From contig NZ_LAKD02000005.1 in the NCBI RefSeq assembly GCF_000968685.2, forward strand, positions 62,001-126,000: 64,000 nucleotides of DNA. Reading direction: 5' to 3'. A program made the position numbers and the translations under genes. This stretch comes from Streptomyces antioxidans. GTDB lineage: Bacteria; Actinomycetota; Actinomycetes; Streptomycetales; Streptomycetaceae. Below the pieces are notes generated by a model that saw only the letters and a list, made by a program, of their open reading frames with translations, had not been told where the DNA came from and made no database searches. This document shows, piece after piece, positions 1 through 16,164 of the stretch. The stretch's first letter is position 1, and each line of letters opens with the position of its first letter.

Positions 1-158
1 CAGTCCATGGTGGCGGCGCCATCGTGGACTTCACCGATCTTGTAGCTCACGCCGGTGTAGAAGAGGATCCGCTCGGTGGTGGTCGTCTTGCCCGCGTCGA
101 TATGGGCCATGATCCCGATGTTGCGGACCTTGGCCAGGTCAAGTGAAGTGGTGGCCAT
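1..158 (-). CDS. fusA: Elongation factor G, N-terminal part (cut by window edge)
   Basis: EF-G is the GTPase that drives translocation of tRNA and mRNA on the ribosome. Only the first 52 or so codons lie in the window. The translation begins [20 protein letters not shown] and contains the P-loop AHIDAGKTT followed by TERILFYTG, which are G1-region signatures of EF-G. The ATG at 158 follows rpsG after about 38 bp and completes the usual rpsL-rpsG-fusA order of the str operon. The rest of the gene lies to the left of base 1. The identity is secure from motif plus context. Confidence 0.96.
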   Translation of the reverse strand, partial: MATTSLDLAKVRNIGIMAHIDAGKTTTTERILFYTGVSYKIGEVHDGAATMD

Positions 159-196
159 ATGGCTCAGTCTTCTCTCGGTTCTCGATGGGGTAGCGA

Positions 197-667
197 CTAC
201 CAGCGGTAGTGCGCGAAGGCCTTGTTGGACTCGGCCATCTTGTGGGTGTCCTCGCGACGCTTGACGGAGGCGCCCAGACCATTGCTGGCGTCCAGCAGCT
301 CGTTCATCAGGCGCTCGGTCATGGTCTTCTCACGACGGGCGCGGGAGTAACCCACCAGCCAGCGCAGCGCGAGGGTGGAGGAGCGGCCGGGGCGGACCTC
401 GACCGGCACCTGGTAGGTGGCGCCACCGACACGGCGGGAGCGGACCTCGAGGGTCGGCTTCACGTTCTCCAGCGCGCGCTTGAGGGTGATGACCGGGTCG
501 TTGCCGGACTTCTCGCGCAGGCCCTCCATGGCGCCGTAGACGATGCGCTCGGCAGTGGAGCGCTTGCCGTTCAGCAGGACCTTGTTGATGAGGGACGTCA
601 CCAGAGGAGAGTTGTAAACCGGGTCGATGATGACCGGGCGCTTCGGGGCGGGACCCTTACGAGGCAT
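197..667 (-). CDS. rpsG: 30S ribosomal protein S7
   Basis: S7 nucleates assembly of the 3' domain of 16S rRNA and lies at the E site. The 156-residue product has the normal family length and the S7 features [10 protein letters not shown] at the start, [16 protein letters not shown], and the C-terminal ...KAFAHYRW. It starts 2 bp after the rpsL stop and is followed by fusA, so it is the second gene of the str operon. No deviation from the family is visible. Confidence 0.98.
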   Translation of the reverse strand: MPRKGPAPKRPVIIDPVYNSPLVTSLINKVLLNGKRSTAERIVYGAMEGLREKSGNDPVITLKRALENVKPTLEVRSRRVGGATYQVPVEVRPGRSSTLALRWLVGYSRARREKTMTERLMNELLDASNGLGASVKRREDTHKMAESNKAFAHYRW

Positions 668-669
668 TC

Positions 670-1041
670 TTACTTCTCCTTCTTGGCGCCGTAGCGGCTG
701 CGAGCCTGCTTGCGGTTCTTGACGCCCTGCGTGTCGAGGGAGCCGCGGATGATCTTGTAACGAACACCCGGCAGGTCCTTCACACGACCGCCACGCACGA
801 GCACGATGGAGTGCTCCTGCAGGTTGTGTCCCTCACCCGGGACGTAGGCGGTGACCTCGATCCCACTGCTCAGCCGGACACGCGCGACCTTGCGGAGCGC
901 CGAGTTCGGCTTCTTCGGCGTCGTGGTGAACACGCGGGTGCATGTACCACGGCGCTGCGGCGACCCCGCGAGGGCGGGGGTCTTGTTCTTCTCGACCTTG
1001 TCCTGGCGGCCCTTGCGGACCAGCTGCTGGATCGTAGGCAC
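670..1041 (-). CDS. rpsL: 30S ribosomal protein S12
   Basis: S12 sits in the decoding centre and controls translational accuracy. The product has 123 residues, the usual actinobacterial length, and starts at GTG (1041) with GGAG five bases upstream. The two lysines whose replacement gives streptomycin resistance are both wild type here, in [12 protein letters not shown] and [10 protein letters not shown], so nothing suggests altered streptomycin response. It is the first gene of the str operon and is preceded by a leader of roughly 195 nt if the promoter at 1243-1270 is correct. Confidence 0.98.
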   Translation of the reverse strand: MPTIQQLVRKGRQDKVEKNKTPALAGSPQRRGTCTRVFTTTPKKPNSALRKVARVRLSSGIEVTAYVPGEGHNLQEHSIVLVRGGRVKDLPGVRYKIIRGSLDTQGVKNRKQARSRYGAKKEK

Positions 1042-1242
1042 CGTTTCTCCGGTTTCTGTGTGCCAGTCTCGGTAAAGCTAACCTGGAGTTTCTCCGACCC
1101 ACGCGGTCGGGTGTGTCGCGCACCGCAGCCCTCTGCGAAAGTCAGAGAGTGCAGATTGTTGGTGTCGACACCTCGAGCCCCCGAGCGGTCTGAAAGCGCG
1201 CACAGGAGCCCAGGGACACCCCAGGCACAAGGTCAGAGCGTA

Positions 1243-1270
1243 CCTATAGCATCGGCTCCGGTCAAAACAA
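1243..1270 (-). promoter_or_regulatory. Candidate promoter of the str operon (rpsL-rpsG-fusA)
   Basis: On the minus strand a TTGTTT (1265-1270) and a TATAGG (1243-1248) are 16 bp apart, an acceptable principal-sigma-factor arrangement. An overlapping TTGACC at 1260-1265 is a better -35 hexamer but is spaced only 11 bp from the -10. The position, just beyond the rpoC terminator, is right for separate initiation of the str operon. Confidence 0.45.
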
Positions 1271-1310
1271 ATGCACACGCGCTGGACACACCAACCCGGA
1301 GCATAGCCGC

Positions 1311-1344
1311 AGGGCGGCCACCCCCGCCATGGGGTGACCGCCCT
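1311..1344 (-). terminator. rpoC terminator hairpin
   Basis: The arms AGGGCGG (1311-1317) and CCGCCCT (1338-1344) enclose a second stem ACCCC/GGGGT. It lies 28 bp past the rpoC stop. There is no U-tract, as is common in Streptomyces. Confidence 0.75.
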
Positions 1345-1371
1345 GTGAACGCTGACCAGCCGTCCGCGGAC

Positions 1372-5271
<3,900 letters not shown>

Positions 5272-5369
5272 TTGTCGTCAATCCCTCTTTCAGGGTCGTG
5301 TCTTCGGGTCTGACTGGGGGTCCGGGGAGAGGCCGGGGCGCCCTGTGGCGAGTGCCCCGGCCAGACCCG

Positions 5370-8852
<3,483 letters not shown>

Positions 8853-9299
8853 GAGGGGGTCCTTCCGAGGGCTCGGACTCACTACGCGCGTACCGGTCCC
8901 ACCGAGAGCCCATGGATGAAATCCCTGGTCAGGGCGTTTTCATCAGTAGTGCTCGAAGGTAGGTATGCCCCTGGTGACGGGCAGGGAGCAGCTAACAGGC
9001 AGCGCAAAGGGTCAGTGTAGCCACTTGGCACACTGATGTCCAGCGCCGAGTTTCTGAGACCGGCAGTGCCAATCTCTCCCTCCGGTGAGGGGGCGCGCCC
9101 CTCGTTGTCTTCTCACGCCCTGTCGGCAGCCGCGCTGTCGATGCGCATATCGATACTGCCCGCTTCGCCGACGATCCATGCCTCGGACTTTTGGATCGGT
9201 GTGACGTCGCGTCCTGAGAATTGCGCGCTGCGTGCCGTTCGTCAAGGCCCCCCACTCCGGCGAGATCGTCACAGGGCGTGGCGACGGGCAACGAAGATC

Positions 9300-9327
9300 A
9301 CCCTACCTCCACAAACCCATAAGGCAA
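9300..9327 (-). promoter_or_regulatory. Candidate rpoBC promoter
   Basis: On the minus strand TTGCCT (9322-9327) and TAGGGT (9300-9305) are 16 bp apart; TAGGGT fits the Streptomyces -10 consensus for the principal sigma factor. It sits directly beyond the hairpin at 9352-9379, so rpoBC can be transcribed independently of rplJL. Confidence 0.55.
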
Positions 9328-9351
9328 TGTAACCGTCTCGGGAACGCCGAA

Positions 9352-9379
9352 GGGCGACCACCCGAACGGGTGATCGCCC
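9352..9379 (-). terminator. Hairpin after rplL (terminator or attenuator before rpoB)
   Basis: GGGCGA.CACCC and GGGTG.TCGCCC form a stem of about eleven pairs with a GAAC loop, 80 bp past the rplL stop. It could end rplJL transcripts or let a fraction through into rpoBC. Confidence 0.65.
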
Positions 9380-9459
9380 CTGGCGTGGAACCGGGCCCCG
9401 CCGCCGGACGTCCTACGGGCGTGTGGCGGCGGGCCGCGAGGTCATCCGACCCCGAGGGG

Positions 9460-9849
9460 TCACTTGACCTCGACGGAGGCGCCGGCGCCCTTGAGGGACT
9501 CGGCGGCCTTGTCGGCCTGCTCCTTGTTGACCTTCTCGAGGACCGGCTTCGGGGTGCCGTCGACGAGGTCCTTGGCCTCCTTCAGACCCAGGGAGGTCAG
9601 CTCGCGCACGACCTTAATGACCTGGATCTTCTTGTCGCCGGCGCCGGTGAGGACGACGTCGAACTCGTCCTTCTCCTCCTCGACCGGGGCAGCGGCGCCC
9701 GGGGCACCCGGGGCGGCGGCGACCACGGCGGCCGGCGCGGCGGCGGTGACGTCGAACTTCTCCTCGAAGGCCTTCACGAACTCGGAGAGCTCGATGAGGG
9801 TCATCTCCTCGAACTGCGCGAGCAGGTCGTCCTGGCTGAGCTTCGCCAT
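9460..9849 (-). CDS. rplL: 50S ribosomal protein L7/L12
   Basis: L7/L12 forms the flexible ribosomal stalk that recruits translational GTPases. The product has 129 residues. The N-terminal dimerisation region ([20 protein letters not shown]), an Ala/Pro/Gly-rich hinge at about 35-55, and the C-terminal globular domain with the conserved [16 protein letters not shown] and [11 protein letters not shown] are all clear. It follows rplJ by about 84 bp in the usual rplJL pair. Confidence 0.98.
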   Translation of the reverse strand: MAKLSQDDLLAQFEEMTLIELSEFVKAFEEKFDVTAAAPAAVVAAAPGAPGAAAPVEEEKDEFDVVLTGAGDKKIQVIKVVRELTSLGLKEAKDLVDGTPKPVLEKVNKEQADKAAESLKGAGASVEVK

Positions 9850-9933
9850 GGTGGCGGTCCTTCCACTAATTCGGCAGGTGGTGCCGGATGTATATGTCGG
9901 CGGGCTTCCGGGCCCGCTGCGACCGGGGCCTGA

Positions 9934-10497
9934 TTACTCGGCGGCCTCGGCCTCGGCGGGAGCCGGGGTGTCGGCACCGCCCTGCTCGTCCTGCTTCTGC
10001 CGGAGCGCCTCGGCGGTCCGGACGAACTTCGACAGCGGGGCCTGGAAGAGCGCGGCAGCCTGGGACTGCTTGCCCTTCATCGCACCCGCCAGCCTGGCGA
10101 GCAGCACCTCACGGGACTCGAGGTCCGCGAGCTTCTTGATCTCGTCGGCGGACAGCGCCTTGCCGTCAAGGACACCGCCCTTGATCACGAGAGCGGGGTT
10201 GTCCTTGGCGAAGTCACGGAGACCCTTCGCCGCCTCGACCGGGTCACCGGTCACGAAGGCGACGGCCGACGAACCCGAGAACAGGTCGTCGAGCTGGTTG
10301 ATCCCGGCCTCGTTGGCCGCGATCTTGGTCAGCGTGTTCTTCACCACACGGTACTGAGCGTTCTCACCGAGCGAACGGCGCAGCTCCTTCAGCTGCGCAA
10401 CGGTGAGTCCGGTGTACGCGGTCACCACGGCCGCGTTCGCGTTGCGGAACTTCTCCCGCATCTCGTCGACGGCTGCGACCTTGTCAGGACTCGCCAT
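9934..10497 (-). CDS. rplJ: 50S ribosomal protein L10
   Basis: L10 is the base of the stalk and binds L7/L12 dimers and 23S rRNA. I choose the ATG at 10497 ([17 protein letters not shown]), which follows an AAGGAGG ribosome site at about 10 bp, giving 187 residues. A longer in-frame reading upstream would translate the structured leader and is rejected. [20 protein letters not shown] is typical of the family. The C-terminus ([13 protein letters not shown]...EAEAAE) is an acidic extension past the L7/L12-binding helix. Confidence 0.98.
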   Translation of the reverse strand: MASPDKVAAVDEMREKFRNANAAVVTAYTGLTVAQLKELRRSLGENAQYRVVKNTLTKIAANEAGINQLDDLFSGSSAVAFVTGDPVEAAKGLRDFAKDNPALVIKGGVLDGKALSADEIKKLADLESREVLLARLAGAMKGKQSQAAALFQAPLSKFVRTAEALRQKQDEQGGADTPAPAEAEAAE

Positions 10498-10568
10498 GAG
10501 CCTCGGCCTCCTTCCGGGTGATGAGGACCGCTTCGGCCTGAAGGAAGGAGACTGAGACAACGCGAAAA

Positions 10569-10593
10569 CGCCCCGGCGCAGGCGCCCGGGGCG
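10569..10593 (-). promoter_or_regulatory. Attenuator-like hairpin in the rplJ leader
   Basis: On the minus strand an eight-pair stem (CGCCCCGG/CCGGGGCG) is followed immediately by TTTTCGCG, the layout of an intrinsic terminator. It lies 72 bp upstream of the rplJ start, inside its leader. L10 leaders are autoregulatory in other bacteria. I infer that this hairpin takes part in a similar control; I cannot test the alternative structure here. Confidence 0.5.
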
Positions 10594-10772
10594 TAACTCG
10601 ACCGGCACGGACCCACGGCCCGTTCGGGAGTGCAACCTCAGTCACCTACGCAGGTCGCCCGCGGCTAGCGGATCCTTCAGCCACCGGATCCCTTTCGGGA
10701 CACGGCGACAACCAGCGGTCTTTGGCTTCGGTAGGAGATTACGCGAACGGGCCGCGGCCAGGCAAATCGGCC

Positions 10773-11663
10773 CTACTGCTGGAGCATGTCCTGGAAGTCC
10801 ACGGTGTCCGAGGAGGACGGCTCGGTGACCGTCACCTTGGTGCCGTAGTCCGAGTAGAAGACCGTGGAGTCATAGGCGCCGCTGTTGCTCTGCGCCTGCT
10901 CACGCTTCTTGACCAGCAGGTTGTCCCCGTCCACCCACAGGTCGATGGTCTCGGTGTCCATGCCCGAGGACTCCAGCTGCTTCTGCAGGGCGTCCAGGTC
11001 GGACTGGCTGAGCTCCTTGGACTGCATCTTGGCGATCTCGGAGACCTTGACCTTGCCCGTGTAGTGGGTGGCCTTGACGCCCTTCACGTCCTCGCTGCCC
11101 ACGCTCTTGACCTTGCCCGTGGCGAGCAGCAGCTCCACCGAGCGCGACGGGTTGTTGTTCTGCATCTGGTCCTTCAGGAAGGCGCCCGAGGGACCCGCCT
11201 TCTGGGCCAGCACGTCGTAGTCGTACTTCACCCAGTGCTTGCCGCTGCCAGCCTGGGCGGCGAACTCATCGCCCATGTTCAGGAACATCGCGTCCGGGGT
11301 GTACCTGGCGTCCATCGGCTTGCCCGCCATCGGGGAGTTGGCGATGGCACCGCCCTTCTGGGTGATGGACATATTGGCCCGGATGCCGTCGGCCCAGTCC
11401 ATGGCGCCGGTCATCTGCGAGTTCTGCTCGCCCATCTGGGTGGTGCCCTCGACCTTGGCCGAGTTCTTCTTGTCGGTCTGCTGCGAGGCGAGCTTGAGCG
11501 CCGCCAGCGGGCTCATCGCGGAGTGCCCGGACCTGTCGCCGCCGGTCTTGTCGCCGGCCTTGTCGTCATCGGACTTGTCGCTCCCGCACGCGGTCAGGCC
11601 GACCGTCAGAACGAGGCTTCCGGCGGCTATCGCCCATCGCGCACCGACATGAGTACCGCGCAC
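10773..11663 (-). CDS. Putative LppX/LprAFG-type lipoprotein
   Basis: This is a 296-residue predicted lipoprotein. Residues 1-26 form a signal peptide ending in the lipobox LTAC, followed by a charged Asp/Lys/Gly linker (GSDKSDDDKAGDK). The rest fits the beta-rich lipid-carrier fold of LppX/LprG-like proteins, with stretches such as SAKVEGTTQMGEQNSQMTGA and a C-terminal DYGTKVTVTEPSSSDTVDF. It starts at GTG 11663 after AGGGGGAA. It sits between rplA and rplJ with its own upstream terminator, so it is probably expressed separately from the ribosomal genes. Its ligand is unknown. Confidence 0.8.
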   Translation of the reverse strand: MRGTHVGARWAIAAGSLVLTVGLTACGSDKSDDDKAGDKTGGDRSGHSAMSPLAALKLASQQTDKKNSAKVEGTTQMGEQNSQMTGAMDWADGIRANMSITQKGGAIANSPMAGKPMDARYTPDAMFLNMGDEFAAQAGSGKHWVKYDYDVLAQKAGPSGAFLKDQMQNNNPSRSVELLLATGKVKSVGSEDVKGVKATHYTGKVKVSEIAKMQSKELSQSDLDALQKQLESSGMDTETIDLWVDGDNLLVKKREQAQSNSGAYDSTVFYSDYGTKVTVTEPSSSDTVDFQDMLQQ

Positions 11664-11743
11664 GGCTTCCCCCTAGTTTTTATTTCTCTGTCACGTCTCG
11701 TGCAGAGTGAACGACTCTAGCGGAGGGGACCGACAGCGAAAGA

Positions 11744-11785
11744 CGCCGGGCCCCCGCACCTTCGACGCGGTGCGGGGGCCCGGCG
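11744..11785 (-). terminator. rplKA terminator
   Basis: A perfect 17-bp stem (CGCCGGGCCCCCGCACC and its complement) with an 8-nt loop lies 35 bp past the rplA stop. It separates the rplKA unit from the lipoprotein gene. Confidence 0.85.
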
Positions 11786-11819
11786 GTTGCACACCAGGGT
11801 GTGCCGATCAGGAGCCGCC

Positions 11820-12539
11820 TCAGACGGCGTCCTCCTCGACCAGCAGGTTGCGGGTGCGGTTGGCGTCCAGCGGGATGCCGGGGCCCATCGTGGTGGTCAG
11901 GGTCGCCTTCTTGATGTAACGGCCCTTCGCGGCGGACGGCTTGAGACGGTTGACCTCCTCGAGCGCCGCAGCGTAGTTCTCCACCAGCTTGGTCTCGTCG
12001 AACGAGAGCTTGCCGATGATGAAGTGCAGGTTCGAGTGCTTGTCGACGCGGAACTCGATCTTGCCGCCCTTGATGTCCGTGACGGCCTTGGCCACGTCCG
12101 GGGTGACGGTGCCGGTCTTCGGGTTCGGCATCAGACCACGCGGACCGAGCACCCGGCCGAGGCGGCCGACCTTGCCCATGAGGTCCGGGGTGGCGACGAC
12201 GGCGTCGAAGTCCAGGCGGCCCTTGGACACCTCGTCGATGAGCTCGTCGGAGCCGACGATGTCGGCTCCCGCGGCCTCCGCGGCCGCAGCACGGTCACCG
12301 GTCGCGAAGACCAGGACCCGGGCGGTCTTACCGGTGCCGTGCGGCAGGTTCACGGTGCCGCGGACCATCTGGTCGGCCTTGCGCGGGTCGACACCCAGGC
12401 GCATGGCGACCTCGACGGTCGCGTCGAACTTGGTGGTGGAGGTGTCCTTCGCCAGCCGGACGGCCTCGAGCGGGGCGTATGCGCGCTCCCGGTCGATCTT
12501 GGCGTCCGCAGCGCGGAGGGTCTTGCTGCGCTTGCTCAC
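11820..12539 (-). CDS. rplA: 50S ribosomal protein L1
   Basis: L1 forms the mobile stalk at the ribosomal E site and in many bacteria represses its own operon. The product has 239 residues and starts at GTG 12539 (GGAG, five-base spacer). [25 protein letters not shown] and [17 protein letters not shown] are family signatures. It is the second gene of rplKA. Confidence 0.98.
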   Translation of the reverse strand: MSKRSKTLRAADAKIDRERAYAPLEAVRLAKDTSTTKFDATVEVAMRLGVDPRKADQMVRGTVNLPHGTGKTARVLVFATGDRAAAAEAAGADIVGSDELIDEVSKGRLDFDAVVATPDLMGKVGRLGRVLGPRGLMPNPKTGTVTPDVAKAVTDIKGGKIEFRVDKHSNLHFIIGKLSFDETKLVENYAAALEEVNRLKPSAAKGRYIKKATLTTTMGPGIPLDANRTRNLLVEEDAV

Positions 12540-12634
12540 TCTTGCTCCTGATGTCTGTGGAGTTCGTGGTCCGGGCCAGCGCTTGGCCCTGCCACAGGTG
12601 GCCGCGGGGGCCGTCGGCCCTCGCGGGTGGGGTG

Positions 12635-13069
12635 TCAGCCCTCGACCGTGACGCCCATGGAGCGGGCGGTGCCGGCGATGATCTTCTCGGCGGCGTCCAG
12701 GTCGTTGGCGTTCAGGTCGGGCATCTTGGTGGTGGCGATCTCACGCACCTGGTCGCGGGTGATCTTGGCGACCTTGGTCTTGTGCGGCTCGCCGGAGCCC
12801 TTCTCCACGCCCGCGGCCTTGAGGATCAGCTTGGCGGCCGGCGGGGTCTTGGTCACGAAGGTGAAGGAGCGGTCCTCGTAGACCGTGATCTCCACCGGCA
12901 CGACCATGCCGCGCTGCGACTCGGTCGCGGCGTTGTAGGCCTTGCAGAACTCCATGATGTTGACGCCGTGCTGACCCAGCGCGGGGCCGACCGGCGGGGC
13001 CGGGTTCGCGGCGCCGGCCTGGATCTGGAGCTTGATCAGCCCCGTGACCTTCTTCTTCTTGGGAGGCAT
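12635..13069 (-). CDS. rplK: 50S ribosomal protein L11
   Basis: L11 binds the GTPase-associated centre of 23S rRNA and is needed for RelA activation; it is also where thiostrepton binds. The 144 residues include [20 protein letters not shown] and the C-terminal RNA-binding domain with [12 protein letters not shown]. The prolines of the thiostrepton-contacting N-domain are present. It starts at ATG 13069 with GGAGAG upstream. Confidence 0.98.
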   Translation of the reverse strand: MPPKKKKVTGLIKLQIQAGAANPAPPVGPALGQHGVNIMEFCKAYNAATESQRGMVVPVEITVYEDRSFTFVTKTPPAAKLILKAAGVEKGSGEPHKTKVAKITRDQVREIATTKMPDLNANDLDAAEKIIAGTARSMGVTVEG

Positions 13070-13177
13070 GCTCTCTCCGGGTCCTAGTGAGAGGGTGTTC
13101 GCCTCCGAACCGGATCATCCGGATGGAGGCATACCGCACAACGATAACGGGTATAGCTGTGCGCCTTAAAACCGAGC

Positions 13178-13210
13178 AGGTCAGACCGGCCGCGAAAGCC
13201 CGTCTGACCT
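13178..13210 (-). terminator. secE-nusG terminator
   Basis: AGGTCAGAC and GTCTGACCT form a 9-bp perfect stem with a 15-nt loop, 40 bp past the nusG stop and before rplK. Confidence 0.75.
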
Positions 13211-13249
13211 GTCGGAAGTCCTTATGAAGAGACTCAGCTCTGAGTGGAC

Positions 13250-14098
13250 TCAGTTCTTCTGGATCTGGTCGAAGCTCAGCTCGACCGGGGTCTCCCGACC
13301 GAAGATCTCCACCAGGCCCTTGACCTTCTTCGAGTCGGCGTTGATCTCGTTGATCGTCGCCTGCAGGGTCGCGAACGGGCCGTCGGTGACCGTGACCGAG
13401 TCGCCCACCTCGAAGTCCAGCACCTGGACCTCGACCTTGCGGCTCGGCGCCGGCGCACCGCTCTCCTCGGCGGCGGCCTTGGCGGCCTTCTCCTCGGCCT
13501 CGGGGGCGAGCATCTTGACGATCTCGTCCAGGGTCAGCGGGTACGGGTCGTAGGCGTTGCCCACGAAGCCGGTGACGCCCGGGGTGTTGCGGACGACACC
13601 CCACGACTCGTTCGTCAGGTCCATGCGGACGAGCACATAGCCGGGCAGCTTGTTCTGCCGGACGTTCTTGCGCTCGCCGTTCTTGATCTGGACGATCTCT
13701 TCCTCGGGGACCTCGGCCTGGTAGATGAAGTCCTCGACGTTCAGCGAGACGGCACGCTGCTCCAGGTTGGCCTTCACGCGCTTCTCGTAGCCCGCGTAGG
13801 TGTGGATCACGTACCACTCACCGGGCAGCCCGCGCAGCTCCTCGCGAAGCGCCTCGACCGGGTCGGCCGCGGCCTCCTCGGCCCCGGTCTCGACCGCCTC
13901 GACCGCGTCATCCGCCTGGGCCGCCTCGGTCTCGGGGGCGTCCTGGTCCTCGACGCGCAGCGCGTCCTCCTCGGCGGGAACGCCCGCCGAGGCGTCGGCC
14001 GCTTCAGCCTGGTCGGAGTCCGCCGCCTCGACGATGTCGAGCTCGTCCTCACGGGACTCGACGGGCTCGGCGGCGTCGTTCAGGTTCGGGTCAGACAC
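13250..14098 (-). CDS. nusG: Transcription elongation/antitermination factor NusG
   Basis: NusG binds RNA polymerase and couples it to Rho or the ribosome. The core starts near residue 93 ([20 protein letters not shown], the NGN domain) and ends with a KOW domain ([20 protein letters not shown], about 229-282). The first 90 residues are an acidic, Ala/Glu/Asp-rich extension that E. coli NusG lacks but that Streptomyces NusG typically has. Total length 282. It is cotranscribed with secE. Confidence 0.97.
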   Translation of the reverse strand: MSDPNLNDAAEPVESREDELDIVEAADSDQAEAADASAGVPAEEDALRVEDQDAPETEAAQADDAVEAVETGAEEAAADPVEALREELRGLPGEWYVIHTYAGYEKRVKANLEQRAVSLNVEDFIYQAEVPEEEIVQIKNGERKNVRQNKLPGYVLVRMDLTNESWGVVRNTPGVTGFVGNAYDPYPLTLDEIVKMLAPEAEEKAAKAAAEESGAPAPSRKVEVQVLDFEVGDSVTVTDGPFATLQATINEINADSKKVKGLVEIFGRETPVELSFDQIQKN

Positions 14099-14182
14099 TG
14101 TGGCTGCTTCTTCCTGGCTTCAAAGGGGGTGGAACGTGCGAAAGAGGCGACGCCGGGACGGCGGCCGCCTTTCGCGAGGGTC

Positions 14183-14473
14183 TCAGCCAAAGACGTACTT
14201 GATGGCGTTGTTGAACCCATAGTCAATCACGGTCACGATGCCGATCATGATGACGACGAAAACGATCACCACGCTGGTGTACGTCGACAGCTGACTGCGG
14301 GTGGGCCAGACGACCTTCCGCAGCTCGGCGATGATCTGGCGGTAGAAGAGCGCGAGCCGACCGAAGGGCCCCTTCTTCGCGCGCTTGCCACCACGACGAC
14401 CCCGCTTGGTCGTCTCCTCATCCTCGGGACGACCGCTCTCAGGCGTCGCGGTGGAGCCAAGGGCTTCCGTCAC
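14183..14473 (-). CDS. secE: Preprotein translocase subunit SecE
   Basis: SecE clamps SecY in the protein-export channel. The 96-residue product has a basic cytoplasmic N-terminus (about 20-45), the amphipathic helix LALFYRQIIAELRKVVWPTR with the conserved KVVWP, and a single membrane helix YTSVVIVFVVIMIGIVTV. It starts at GTG 14473 behind GAGGACGA. It is the first gene of secE-nusG and lies next to tRNA-Trp. Confidence 0.97.
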   Translation of the reverse strand: MTEALGSTATPESGRPEDEETTKRGRRGGKRAKKGPFGRLALFYRQIIAELRKVVWPTRSQLSTYTSVVIVFVVIMIGIVTVIDYGFNNAIKYVFG

Positions 14474-14580
14474 TCGTCCTCACCTGAATCCGGGTCGTGG
14501 CCGTGCCGCGTCCGGCCCGGCCGCACAGCGGTGCTTGTCCTTGCGTACGCATGCACGCACCCTCATCACAGTGCGTGTAG

Positions 14581-14653
14581 CAGGGCCGGAGGGACTTGAA
14601 CCCCCAACCGCTGGTTTTGGAGACCAGTGCTCTACCAATTGAGCTACGACCCT
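14581..14653 (-). tRNA. tRNA-Trp (CCA)
   Basis: A 73-nt cloverleaf: acceptor AGGGTCG pairs with CGGCCCT, the D-arm reads AGCTCAATTGGTAGAGC, the anticodon loop is CTCCAAA (anticodon CCA), and the T-loop is GGTTCAAGTCC. The 3' CCA is not encoded. Location just upstream of secE matches other actinobacteria. Confidence 0.97.
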
Positions 14654-14834
14654 TCGCGGCACTCCCAACCTACCGCATCCACCCGGCTGCACGGAGTGTG
14701 CGGTCGGATCCGGCTGTTGATCGGCCAACGACGGTTGAGTGTACGTGCTTGACGGCCGGGCGTCGAACGAGAAGCGCGCGAACTCTCCACAAACCCGTGT
14801 GCCACCCATTTCGCCCGTCTGCGACGATGCATCC

Positions 14835-16073
14835 ATGACCGCTGCTACTCCCCCAGTACAGTCCCCGACCGACCGGCGGGTATCGGCCCGGATCGGCTCG
14901 ATCTCCGAGTCCGCGACCCTCGCCGTCGACGCCAAGGCCAAGGCCCTCAAGGCCGCGGGCCGTCCGGTGATCGGCTTCGGCGCCGGTGAGCCCGACTTCG
15001 CCACGCCCGACTACATCGTCGACGCCGCGGCCGCGGCGTGCCACGACCCGAAGTACCACCGCTACACCCCGGCCGGCGGCCTCCCCGAGCTCAAGGCCGC
15101 GATCGCCGCGAAGACGCTGCGCGACAGCGGGTACGAGGTCGAGGCGGCCCAGGTCCTGGTGACCAACGGCGGCAAGCAGGCGATCTACGAGGCGTTCGCC
15201 GCGATCCTGGACCCGGGCGACGAGGTCATCGTCCCCGCGCCCTACTGGACCACCTACCCGGAGTCGATCCGGCTGGCCGGCGGTGTCCCGGTGGAGGTCG
15301 TCGCCGACGAGACGACCGGCTACCGCGTCTCCGTCGAGCAGCTGGAGGCGGCCCGCACCAAGAACACCAAGGTGCTGCTCTTCGTCTCCCCCTCCAACCC
15401 CACCGGCGCGGTCTACAGCCGTGAGCAGATCGAGGCGATCGGCCGCTGGGCCGCCGACAACGGGCTCTGGGTGCTGACCGACGAGATCTATGAGCACCTG
15501 GTCTACGGCGACGCGGCGTTCCACTCGCTGCCGGTCGTGGTGCCCGAGCTGCGGGACAAGTGCATCGTGGTCAACGGGGTAGCCAAGACGTACGCGATGA
15601 CCGGCTGGCGGGTGGGCTGGGTCATCGGCCCCAAGGACGTCATCAAGGCCGCGACCAACCTCCAGTCGCACGCCACCTCGAATGTGAGCAATGTCGCCCA
15701 GGTCGCCGCGCTGACCGCCGTCGCGGGCGGCCTCGACGCCGTGGCCGCGATGCGCGAGGCGTTCGACCGCCGCCGCCGCACCATCGTGCGGATGCTCAAC
15801 GAGATCGACGGCGTCGAGTGCCCGGAGCCCGAGGGCGCCTTCTACGCCTACCCCTCGGTCAAGGGGCTGCTCGGCAGGGAGATCCGCGGCAAGCGGCCGC
15901 GGACCACCGTCGAGCTGGCGGAGATCATCCTGGAGGAGGCCGAGGTCGCGGTGGTGCCGGGCGAGGCGTTCGGCACCCCGGGTTATCTGCGGCTGTCCTA
16001 TGCGCTGGGCGACGAGGACCTTGTCGAGGGCGTCTCCCGGCTGCAGAAGCTGCTGGGCGAGGCGAGCGCGTAA
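14835..16073 (+). CDS. aspC: Pyridoxal-phosphate-dependent aspartate/aromatic aminotransferase (class I)
   Basis: This enzyme transfers amino groups between amino acids and 2-oxo acids, most likely aspartate and 2-oxoglutarate. I use the ATG at 14835 ([20 protein letters not shown]), giving 412 residues. [13 protein letters not shown], the NPTG of [21 protein letters not shown] and the cofactor lysine K251 in [13 protein letters not shown] are the class I fold-type signature. It stands alone with a strong terminator after it. The substrate is inferred from family and from its conserved place beside secE/tRNA-Trp in Streptomyces. Confidence 0.9.
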   Translation: MTAATPPVQSPTDRRVSARIGSISESATLAVDAKAKALKAAGRPVIGFGAGEPDFATPDYIVDAAAAACHDPKYHRYTPAGGLPELKAAIAAKTLRDSGYEVEAAQVLVTNGGKQAIYEAFAAILDPGDEVIVPAPYWTTYPESIRLAGGVPVEVVADETTGYRVSVEQLEAARTKNTKVLLFVSPSNPTGAVYSREQIEAIGRWAADNGLWVLTDEIYEHLVYGDAAFHSLPVVVPELRDKCIVVNGVAKTYAMTGWRVGWVIGPKDVIKAATNLQSHATSNVSNVAQVAALTAVAGGLDAVAAMREAFDRRRRTIVRMLNEIDGVECPEPEGAFYAYPSVKGLLGREIRGKRPRTTVELAEIILEEAEVAVVPGEAFGTPGYLRLSYALGDEDLVEGVSRLQKLLGEASA

Positions 16074-16094
16074 GGCACCCGGCGCTCGTACGCA

Positions 16095-16160
16095 CGAACC
16101 GTACGGTTCGCACGGGTTCGCACGCACGATCCGTATGGCTCGTATGCGTGATCCATACGG
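16095..16160. repeat. Cluster of palindromes and an imperfect direct repeat
   Basis: Between aspC and its terminator lie a perfect 16-bp palindrome CGAACCGTACGGTTCG (16095-16110) and an inverted pair CCGTATGG (16131-16138)/CCATACGG (16153-16160). The segments starting CGCACGAACCGTACGG and CGCACGATCCGTATGG are imperfect direct copies, so the array looks like a diverged tandem duplication. Confidence 0.7.
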
Positions 16161-16164
16161 CAGG

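Larger units (their letters stand above)
1042..1371 (-). other. rpoC-rpsL intergenic region: terminator plus str promoter
   Basis: This 330-bp gap has no credible gene. Reading along the minus strand it holds the hairpin that ends rpoC transcription, then a candidate promoter and a long untranslated leader for rpsL-rpsG-fusA. I see no further structure I would name. Confidence 0.7.
8853..9459 (-). other. rplL-rpoB intergenic region with long rpoB leader
   Basis: This 607-bp gap holds, in minus-strand order, a hairpin just after rplL, a good promoter at 9300-9327, and about 440 nt of leader before the rpoB start. The short ORFs in the leader have no family resemblance or plausible ribosome sites, so I do not call them. 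Near 8990-9020 the minus strand reads CTGACCCTTTGCGCTGCCTG then TTAGCTG, which could be a second promoter or a conserved leader motif. Confidence 0.65.

Noticed and set aside
1311..1344. A possible small RNA or riboswitch between rpoC and rpsL
   Set aside because: The symmetric hairpin directly after rpoC is sufficiently explained as a terminator.
8992..9291. Two short ORFs in the rpoB leader
   Set aside because: They have no ribosome site, atypical codon use for this GC content, and no family resemblance. They sit in the untranslated leader.
14480..15004. A 174-codon minus-strand ORF across tRNA-Trp
   Set aside because: It reads through a tRNA gene and the start of aspC; neither is compatible with a real gene there.
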